Positions 7,572 to 11,561 of a DNA stretch of 11,561 bases are shown piece after piece. Source of the stretch: Actinobacteria bacterium ADurb.Bin346 (GTDB lineage: Bacteria; Actinomycetota; Humimicrobiia; Humimicrobiales; Humimicrobiaceae); contig MWAX01000107.1 in NCBI GenBank assembly GCA_002068775.1, positions 1-11,561 on the forward strand, read 5' to 3'. The translations under genes were made by a program, and so were the position numbers. The stretch's first letter is position 1; each line of letters opens with the position of its first letter. The notes below the pieces were generated by a model that ran no database searches, was not told the DNA's origin, and was given only the letters and a program-made list of their open reading frames with translations.

Positions 7572-8669
7572 ATGAAAAGAATGTCCGAGTTCAAGCTTGA
7601 AGAAGTCAAGGACCTTATTAATAAAGGAAAAGAAGAGGGTGTTTTGACCATGGAGGAGATTAATGAAACCCTCTCAAATCAGAATCTCACAGCAGAGCAG
7701 ATTGAGAATATCTTTGATGTTATCCAGAATCTGGGAATCGAAGTGGTCAATGAAGGAGATGATGACATTGACAGTGTGATTCAGCAGAAAAAAGATGAGG
7801 ATATATTGAAAAAGAAGCTTGATTTCTCAGTGAAATCCCCGACTAACGATCCAGTGAGGATGTATTTAAAAGAAATAGGCAAAGTAAGGCTGCTCACTGC
7901 TGCTGAAGAGGTCCAGCTTGCAAAGAAAATTGAAAAAGGTGATATGACTGCAAAAAGCAGGCTGGTTGAAGCTAATCTGAGGCTTGTTGTCTCTATTGCT
8001 AAGAAGTATGTAGGAAGGGGAATGCTTTTTCTTGATCTCATACAGGAAGGGAATCTTGGCCTCATAAGGGCAGTTGAAAAATTTGACTATAAAAAAGGGT
8101 ATAAGTTTTCTACTTATGCAACCTGGTGGATAAGACAGGCAATTACCAGAGCAATAGCTGACCAGGCAAGGACAATCAGGATTCCGGTGCACATGGTTGA
8201 AACTATAAATAAGCTTATCAGGGTGCAGCGGCAGCTTCTCCAGAAATTTGGCAGGGAACCGAGCGCTGAAGAAATTGCCCAGTTCATGGAGTTCACCCCT
8301 GACAAAGTGAGGGAAATAATGAAGATTTCGCAGGAGCCTGTTTCACTTGAAACTCCCATAGGTGAAGAAGAAGACAGCCATCTTGGAGATTTTATAGAAG
8401 ACTCTGAAGTGGAAGCGCCTTCAGATGCTGCTTCATTTACTATGCTGCAGGAACAGTTAAATGAGGTCCTCAATACTTTAAACGAGCGTGAAAGAAAAGT
8501 AATCCAGTTAAGGTCCGGGCTGCAGGACGGACATCCAAGAACGCTTGAAGAAGTCGGCAGGGAGTTTGGAGTGACCAGGGAAAGAATAAGGCAGATAGAA
8601 TCAAAGACTTTAAGCAAGTTGAGACACCCGAACAGAAGCAGCGCCCTGAGGGATTTTCTTGAATCTTAA
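7572..8669 (+). CDS. rpoD: Primary RNA polymerase sigma factor (sigma-70/sigma-A)
   Basis: RpoD directs RNA polymerase to the -10/-35 promoters of most housekeeping genes. The 365 residues match the short, Firmicutes-like form without the large insertion of proteobacterial RpoD. Residues 1-80 form an acidic region 1.1. Region 1.2 starts at NDPVRMYLKEIG (about 92-103). Region 2 runs from about 130 to 212, with the core-binding and -10 recognition helix YATWWIRQAITRAI at 182-195. Region 3 follows (about 213-285). Region 4 ends with the -35-binding helix-turn-helix TLEEVGREFGVTRERIRQIE at 324-343. Complete regions 1.1 to 4 make a primary rather than alternative sigma factor by far the best reading. 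GGTGAT at 7561-7566, five bases before the ATG, decides the start at 7572 over the in-frame ATG at 7581. A terminator-like hairpin follows the stop codon. The presence of a normal sigma-A agrees with the -10/-35 promoters proposed in this region. Confidence 0.98.
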   Translation: MKRMSEFKLEEVKDLINKGKEEGVLTMEEINETLSNQNLTAEQIENIFDVIQNLGIEVVNEGDDDIDSVIQQKKDEDILKKKLDFSVKSPTNDPVRMYLKEIGKVRLLTAAEEVQLAKKIEKGDMTAKSRLVEANLRLVVSIAKKYVGRGMLFLDLIQEGNLGLIRAVEKFDYKKGYKFSTYATWWIRQAITRAIADQARTIRIPVHMVETINKLIRVQRQLLQKFGREPSAEEIAQFMEFTPDKVREIMKISQEPVSLETPIGEEEDSHLGDFIEDSEVEAPSDAASFTMLQEQLNEVLNTLNERERKVIQLRSGLQDGHPRTLEEVGREFGVTRERIRQIESKTLSKLRHPNRSSALRDFLES

Positions 8670-8684
8670 TTGATGCTGATTATG

Positions 8685-8719
8685 CCATGAACCAGATTCA
8701 TGGAATTTACAATTTTTTT
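8685..8719 (+). terminator. Probable rho-independent terminator of rpoD
   Basis: CCATGAA (8685-8691) and TTCATGG (8697-8703) form a 7-base-pair stem with a 5-base loop, beginning 15 bases after the rpoD stop codon. Seven T residues follow at 8713-8719, but nine bases separate the stem from the T-run. That spacing and the modest GC content make it a weak terminator. Its position at the end of the cluster, before a separately promoted tRNA gene, supports the role. Confidence 0.5.
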
Positions 8720-8784
8720 ATCTTGCTGAATTCTGCTGCCGGCTGATTATTAGCTTTGAAGAGTGATTATTCTTCTCATTTTGC

Positions 8785-8812
8785 TTGAAATTAGTATTTT
8801 ATATAATATAAT
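8785..8812 (+). promoter_or_regulatory. Promoter of the tRNA-Asn gene
   Basis: TTGAAA (8785-8790) and TATAAT (8807-8812) are 16 bases apart, close to the sigma-A consensus. Initiation would occur near 8819, about 20 bases before the mature tRNA. A second overlapping TATAAT (8802-8807) could pair with TTGCTT (8781-8786). Confidence 0.6.
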
Positions 8813-8838
8813 TACACATTGCGGATTTCTTTCGTCGT

Positions 8839-8913
8839 TCCCTGGTAGCTCAATGGTAGAGCGTTCGGCTGTTAACCGAAATGTTGTAGGTTCGAATCCT
8901 ACCCGGGGAGCCA
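8839..8913 (+). tRNA. tRNA-Asn (anticodon GTT), with encoded CCA
   Basis: All four arms can be drawn. The acceptor stem is TCCCTGG (8839-8845) with CCGGGGA (8903-8909), seven pairs including one G-T wobble. The D arm is GCTC/GAGC. The anticodon stem is TTCGG/CCGAA around the loop CTGTTAA, with anticodon GTT at 8871-8873, read as Asn. The T arm is GTAGG/CCTAC with loop TTCGAAT. The discriminator is G8910 and CCA is encoded at 8911-8913. It is transcribed after rpoD, apparently from its own promoter. Nothing suggests truncation, and no second copy of its 3' end is seen in the window. Confidence 0.97.
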
Positions 8914-8998
8914 ACTTGTGCACTAACCAAAGGAACTCTACCAAATAATGGAGCAACCCGTCCTAACAGCACAAGGTTTTGACACGCAACCACTCTTC

Positions 8999-9012
8999 TT
9001 CAAAATTTTGAA
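8999..9012. promoter_or_regulatory. Perfect 14-base palindrome overlapping a -35 box
   Basis: TTCAAAATTTTGAA is identical to its reverse complement and covers most of the -35 hexamer of the promoter at 9008-9037. A dimeric repressor bound here would block that promoter. Nucleotidyltransferase antitoxins of the MNT/HEPN type are often self-regulated, which makes an operator plausible, but the regulator is not shown by the sequence. The palindrome is made mostly of A and T, so chance cannot be excluded. Confidence 0.35.
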
Positions 9013-9037
9013 AAAATTACTTCAAATCAGGTATAAT
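9008..9037 (+). promoter_or_regulatory. Promoter of the nucleotidyltransferase gene
   Basis: TTGAAA (9008-9013) and TATAAT (9032-9037) are 18 bases apart. Initiation near 9044 would leave a leader of about 22 bases before the ATG at 9066. The rest of the tRNA-to-gene gap (8914-9007) holds no visible gene; a weak inverted repeat CTTGTGC/GCACAAG (8915-8921, 8969-8975) is the only other structure noticed. Confidence 0.6.
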
Positions 9038-9065
9038 GGTTTTAAAAACATAACCTGGATTTTTT

Positions 9066-9668
9066 ATGAATAATAAAAGACAAAAAATATTAAAAGAAAA
9101 TCTTGATAAAATAATTATGGACCTAAAAGAGAAGTATAATCCTCAGAAGGTCATTATTTTTGGTTCTTACGCTTCTGGTAATATAACAGACTTCAGTGAT
9201 CTGGATATACTTATTATAAAGGATACCAGGAGCAGGTTTTTTGATAGATTAAGGGAAGCTACAAGGATTTGTGACTACAAGGTTGGGGTTGATTTTTTAG
9301 TTTATACACCTGAAGAGTATGAGGAACAGGTGAAAAAGAATTTATTTTTTAGAGAAGAAATTGCATACAAAGGAAAGGTTGTTTATGCCGGCAGTTCCGA
9401 GCCTGATCATCGCTTCCGGCTTCTTATTTATGTTTCATCTTGTATTAGGAAAAAACGCTTTTGCCTTTTTCCCTGGCTTTATGTTAGGTTATCTAATTTA
9501 TGGATCTATGCACTATGCCATTCATGCCTGGAATCCTCCATTCAAGTGGATGAAAGGCCTCTGGAGAAATCATCACCTGCATCATTACAAACATATGGAC
9601 ATGGGTTTTGGTGTAAGCAGTACGCTTTGGGATCATATTTTCGGAACAATGTTCGATCTCAAAAATGA
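9066..9668 (+). CDS. MNT-type minimal nucleotidyltransferase, fused out of frame to foreign sequence
   Basis: The first 107 residues form a minimal nucleotidyltransferase (pol-beta superfamily): GSYASG at 33-38, the metal-binding pair Asp45 and Asp47 in SDLDILII, and a third carboxylate Asp76 in GVDFLVY. Proteins of this size usually act as antitoxins that transfer nucleotides onto a HEPN partner, or as orphan members. They commonly end a few residues after EEIAYKGKVVY, which here occupies about residues 97-107. Beyond that point (about 9387-9668) the frame reads through a hydroxylase gene in the wrong frame and the sequence has no family character. The natural 3' end of the gene is therefore missing, and a HEPN partner, if there was one, is not in the window. 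A good promoter precedes the gene; the Shine-Dalgarno site is poor. The domain call is firm, but the protein as encoded is probably an artefact of the junction. Confidence 0.75.
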   Translation: MNNKRQKILKENLDKIIMDLKEKYNPQKVIIFGSYASGNITDFSDLDILIIKDTRSRFFDRLREATRICDYKVGVDFLVYTPEEYEEQVKKNLFFREEIAYKGKVVYAGSSEPDHRFRLLIYVSSCIRKKRFCLFPWLYVRLSNLWIYALCHSCLESSIQVDERPLEKSSPASLQTYGHGFWCKQYALGSYFRNNVRSQK

Positions 9669-9711
9669 AAAAGAAGACAAAGAGAAAGTAAAAGAACTGA
9701 TGTATAAATAA
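9361..9711 (+). CDS. Fatty-acid hydroxylase/sterol desaturase-type protein, N-terminus missing
   Basis: This frame encodes the C-terminal half of a membrane di-iron oxygenase of the fatty acid hydroxylase superfamily. Bacteroidota members of this kind hydroxylate lipids or fatty acyl chains. Two hydrophobic stretches are seen (about SLIIASGFLFMFHLVLG and AFAFFPGFMLGYLIYG), then His-rich metal ligands HYAIH and HHLHHY, and the typical tail GFGVSSTLWDHIFGTM. The N-terminal half, which should hold the HRxxFH- and HGxHH-type boxes, is absent. The reading KERLFMPAVPS at about 9370-9402 matches the motif that normally follows HGxHH...D in this family, so real gene sequence begins at or just before 9370. 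No genuine start codon is seen; the TTG at 9361 lies in the join region. The gene converges on the - strand operon with only three bases between the stop codons. Confidence 0.75.
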   Translation: MHTKERLFMPAVPSLIIASGFLFMFHLVLGKNAFAFFPGFMLGYLIYGSMHYAIHAWNPPFKWMKGLWRNHHLHHYKHMDMGFGVSSTLWDHIFGTMFDLKNEKEDKEKVKELMYK

Positions 9712-9714
9712 ATA

Positions 9715-10038
9715 CTACCATCGTTCTTCCTCACTGATATTTACATCATCCCGGCTGTTCTCCTGCCGGGATTTTATTTTTTGTATTATTCTTTCCACAA
9801 CCAATGCAGCAATGATTTTTCCCGCATCTGTATCACTGTTCTCTCGCAACCACTGCTTCAGTAAATTTTCGTTTACATCTAACCGGTAAAGTACCTGAAC
9901 CAGATAAGCAAAATCATGCAAGATGAGTTCGTTGATCCGGTTGGTGAGTGCCTGCAACATAAATTCCCTGGAAGTATCCGGTGCCAGGGTCAATCCCCAT
10001 TCCTTATTCAGTTCATTGCTGACTTGTATTGTTTCCAT
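9715..10038 (-). CDS. Conserved Bacteroidota protein of unknown function (107 residues)
   Basis: The start is placed at the ATG 10038-10036, one base after the stop codon of the upstream DUF2400 gene. A longer reading from 10107 would overlap that gene by 68 bases and is not favoured. The protein is soluble and mostly helical. It has a middle segment INELILHDFAYLVQVLYRLDV (about residues 34-54) and a tail ending EEERW. I recognise this pattern (LI.HDF..LV..LYR.DV, then a C-terminal ERW) from small conserved proteins of Chitinophagaceae-like Bacteroidota, but know no function. No signal peptide or membrane segment is visible. It is the last gene of a three-gene - strand operon. Its C-terminal codons overlap a terminator-like hairpin that works in the opposite direction. 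Confidence 0.7.
   Translation of the reverse strand: METIQVSNELNKEWGLTLAPDTSREFMLQALTNRINELILHDFAYLVQVLYRLDVNENLLKQWLRENSDTDAGKIIAALVVERIIQKIKSRQENSRDDVNISEEERW
9750..9782 (+). terminator. Intrinsic terminator for the + strand, inside a - strand gene
   Basis: CCCGGC (9750-9755) and GCCGGG (9765-9770) form a GC-only 6-base-pair stem with a 9-base loop. ATTTTATTTTTT follows directly (9771-9782). This is a good rho-independent terminator for transcripts leaving the hydroxylase gene, which ends 38 bases earlier. It lies within the last codons of the opposing 107-residue gene and lacks a T-run in the other direction. Confidence 0.6.
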
Positions 10039-10039
10039 A

Positions 10040-10813
10040 TCAGAATTTTTCGAGTACCCCCAGTGCAAATAACGCAAAATCATATTTAACAGGGTCTGCA
10101 GGATCAAAACGTTTAAGCATGCCGGTTAATTCCTGTGCGGTTAACCAGTCGGTTTGTTTTCTTTCGATCATTTGAAAATGTCGGGCCACTCTTGCCACGT
10201 GAAGATCGAGCGGAATCACCAATTGAGCCGGACTGATTTTCTTCCAGATGCCAAAGTCGACGCCCTGTTTGTCGTTGCGCACCATCCAGCGCAGGTACAT
10301 ATTCAGTCTTTTGCAACTGGCTTTTTTTGCCGGTGCCGCAATGTGTTTCAAAGTTCTGCGTGGCACATCCGGAAGAGAAAAAAAGTAATCGTAAAAACCA
10401 TTCAACGCTGAAGTTACATCAGCATCCCGCTTTGAAAATGTTTGGGTAAATGCTGATTCGAGCGAATCATTTTTGTTGTAATGTGCTTTAAAGAATTCGA
10501 TAAAGTATAGCAGGTCGGTTGTATTAAATGTACGGTGTTTAAAGGACAGTAATTTTCGTAAATCATTTGCTGAATGATGCAAACAAAAATCATGGGGAGC
10601 ATTGTGCATCAACTGCATCAGTTCTGCTGATTTATTGATGATGGTTGTACGGTTGCCCCAGGCAAAAATCGCTGCGAAAAAACCGCTGATCTCTATATCC
10701 TGTTTCTTTGGAAATTTATGTGGAATGCAGATCGGGTCTGCGCTGATGAATGAAGGCCTGTTGTATTCAATTACTTTCTGGTCTAAAAAAGATTTCAGGG
10801 AGTCCTCATTCAT
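10040..10813 (-). CDS. TIGR02757/DUF2400 family protein
   Basis: This 257-residue protein belongs to the TIGR02757 (DUF2400) family, widespread in Bacteroidota and some other bacteria, with no established function. Family landmarks are ISADPICIPHKFPKKQDIEI (about 24-41), FFAAIFAWGNRTTIINK (45-61), CKRLNMYLRWMVR (167-179), VDFGIW (185-190) and IPLDLHVARVAR (200-211). The length is normal for the family. No signal peptide or membrane segment is seen, so it should be cytoplasmic. The segment LDLHVARVA, followed about 40 residues later by an aliphatic FALFALG helix, recalls the catalytic-Asp region of HhH-GPD DNA glycosylases (VDTHV.RV); that link is my inference. The ATG at 10813 overlaps the TGA of the upstream serine hydrolase gene by one base (TGATG), implying translational coupling. 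No Shine-Dalgarno sequence is seen, as is usual in Bacteroidota. Confidence 0.88.
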   Translation of the reverse strand: MNEDSLKSFLDQKVIEYNRPSFISADPICIPHKFPKKQDIEISGFFAAIFAWGNRTTIINKSAELMQLMHNAPHDFCLHHSANDLRKLLSFKHRTFNTTDLLYFIEFFKAHYNKNDSLESAFTQTFSKRDADVTSALNGFYDYFFSLPDVPRRTLKHIAAPAKKASCKRLNMYLRWMVRNDKQGVDFGIWKKISPAQLVIPLDLHVARVARHFQMIERKQTDWLTAQELTGMLKRFDPADPVKYDFALFALGVLEKF

Positions 10814-11561
10814 CAGAATAATTTTTTGATGATCTCCATTCCGAGTTTATCACTTATGTTGTTGCTGTTTGTTTTGTTCACTACCACTATCACTGCTTTT
10901 GATTTGTCTTTCAGGAAAGCAGCGAAAGTAGAAAAACCAAATGTTCCGCCATTGTGCCAGTAAATGGTTCCTTTATCTTTTACATCGAGGGTAAACCATC
11001 CTCTGCATACTTTCACCTGCGGGCTCATCGCTGCAGTGGGCTGCAATAATTTCTCAATACGATTTTTAGACAGTTGATTAACCGGGACACTCATACTTTG
11101 CAAATACTGGAGCATTTCAGCTGCGGTACATTTTAATCCACCTGCCGGCGCCATCACGTCCATATTCCAGTAAGCAACTTTGGATGTATCAAAATAACCC
11201 TGACTTTTATTATCGGCATTTTCGGCCTGCTTTCCCGGAGTGATCACACGAAATGGTATCAACACGTATTCGTCCAGCAAAGTTGCAAATGATTTTTTAC
11301 TGATTCTTTCGGCCAGTACACCTGCCAACCCCATTCCCAGGTTTGAATAGGAAGGATTCACTGATTGAACCGGGCTTGCCGTTTTCAAATAGGCATATAA
11401 CTTATCGGCTGTATAGTTGTCATATGGCGCCATTTCGGCACTCCCATCCATCAGCATATTCGTTGGCAATCTTGGAAACCCGGAAGTATGATTGAGCAAT
11501 TGTAGAAAATTGATACCGGCCAATGCCTTATTGGTTTGTACAGAATCAGGTAAAAAACCGA
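10813..11561 (-). CDS. Serine hydrolase, beta-lactamase class C fold (5' end outside window)
   Basis: About 249 residues of the C-terminal part of a penicillin-binding/beta-lactamase-like serine hydrolase are present. The frame stays open to the window edge. The TTG at 11523 is not a start, because in-frame residues before it (GFLPDSVQTNKALAG) continue the family sequence into INFLQLLNHTSGFP, the segment that follows the catalytic SxxK helix. SxxK itself lies outside the window. The second catalytic motif is YSN (11349-11341), in place of the Tyr-x-Asn of AmpC, and the third is HNGGTFGF (from 10956 downward), the HxG form seen in esterase- and peptidase-like members rather than KTG. Substrates of this group range from D-amino peptides to esters, so true beta-lactamase activity should not be assumed. 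A signal peptide, if present, would be outside the window. It is the first visible gene of the - strand operon, coupled to the DUF2400 gene. Confidence 0.88.
   Translation of the reverse strand, partial: GFLPDSVQTNKALAGINFLQLLNHTSGFPRLPTNMLMDGSAEMAPYDNYTADKLYAYLKTASPVQSVNPSYSNLGMGLAGVLAERISKKSFATLLDEYVLIPFRVITPGKQAENADNKSQGYFDTSKVAYWNMDVMAPAGGLKCTAAEMLQYLQSMSVPVNQLSKNRIEKLLQPTAAMSPQVKVCRGWFTLDVKDKGTIYWHNGGTFGFSTFAAFLKDKSKAVIVVVNKTNSNNISDKLGMEIIKKLF

Noticed and set aside
8750..8956. Open frames of 61 and 68 codons on both strands across the tRNA-Asn gene
   Set aside because: Their peptides (SSMVERSAVNRNVVGSNPTRG and RVGFEPTTFRLTAERSTIELP types) are well-known false translations of tRNA genes, and the tRNA itself is complete.
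8839..9010. Integration site (att) at the tRNA-Asn gene
   Set aside because: No integrase gene and no second copy of the tRNA 3' end is present in the window; the weak CTTGTGC/GCACAAG inverted repeat is not an att pair.
9387..9668. C-terminal extension of the nucleotidyltransferase as a possible new domain fusion
   Set aside because: The same bases in another frame give clear hydroxylase sequence with transmembrane and His motifs, so the extension is only an accidental open frame.
10039..10107. Longer N-terminus (23 residues) for the 107-residue - strand protein
   Set aside because: It would overlap the end of the DUF2400 gene, whereas the ATG at 10038 follows that stop by one base as expected in an operon.
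11521..11523. TTG at 11523 as the start of the serine hydrolase
   Set aside because: Upstream in-frame codons to the window edge continue the family sequence, and the catalytic SxxK would be missing; the gene is cut by the window.

Overview
The window joins two stretches of DNA that look as if they come from different bacteria. Positions 1 to about 9365 carry a housekeeping cluster read entirely on the + strand: the end of glyQ, then glyS, ppdK, dnaG and rpoD, followed by a complete tRNA-Asn gene and the start of a small nucleotidyltransferase gene. The order glyQS-ppdK-dnaG-rpoD resembles that of clostridial-type and other low-GC anaerobic lineages. Arginine is mostly AGG/AGA, the intergenic gaps are AT-rich, and ppdK and rpoD have good Shine-Dalgarno sites. 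I cannot name the phylum from this; an uncultured Firmicutes-like or candidate-phylum bacterium is a reasonable guess.

From about 9385 to the end the character changes. A 5'-truncated fatty-acid hydroxylase/sterol desaturase-type gene on the + strand meets a three-gene operon on the - strand: a beta-lactamase-fold serine hydrolase, a DUF2400/TIGR02757 protein and a 107-residue conserved protein. The protein families, the lack of Shine-Dalgarno sites and the codon use all point to Bacteroidota, probably Chitinophagaceae-like. The junction lies inside one continuous open frame. About 20 bases near 9367-9387 read sensibly as the end of the nucleotidyltransferase in one frame and as a conserved hydroxylase motif in another. 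That fits a false assembly join, or a real recombination, at a short shared sequence.

In the first part the genes serve translation (GlyQS charges tRNA-Gly; tRNA-Asn), central carbon metabolism (PpdK interconverts pyruvate and PEP), replication priming (DnaG) and global transcription (RpoD). All four gaps between these protein genes contain short tandem duplications: 3x14, 2x12 imperfect, 3x14 perfect and 2x12. Other regulatory candidates are a promoter and a possible pseudoknot over the ppdK ribosome binding site, an inverted repeat over the dnaG start codon, a terminator after rpoD, and good promoters for the tRNA and the nucleotidyltransferase. The last of these has a 14-base palindrome across its -35 box.

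No CRISPR array, insertion sequence, prophage or rRNA gene is visible. The most useful observations are the chimeric junction, the recurring intergenic tandem duplications and the possible structured ppdK leader. I do not see a clear new multi-gene system.
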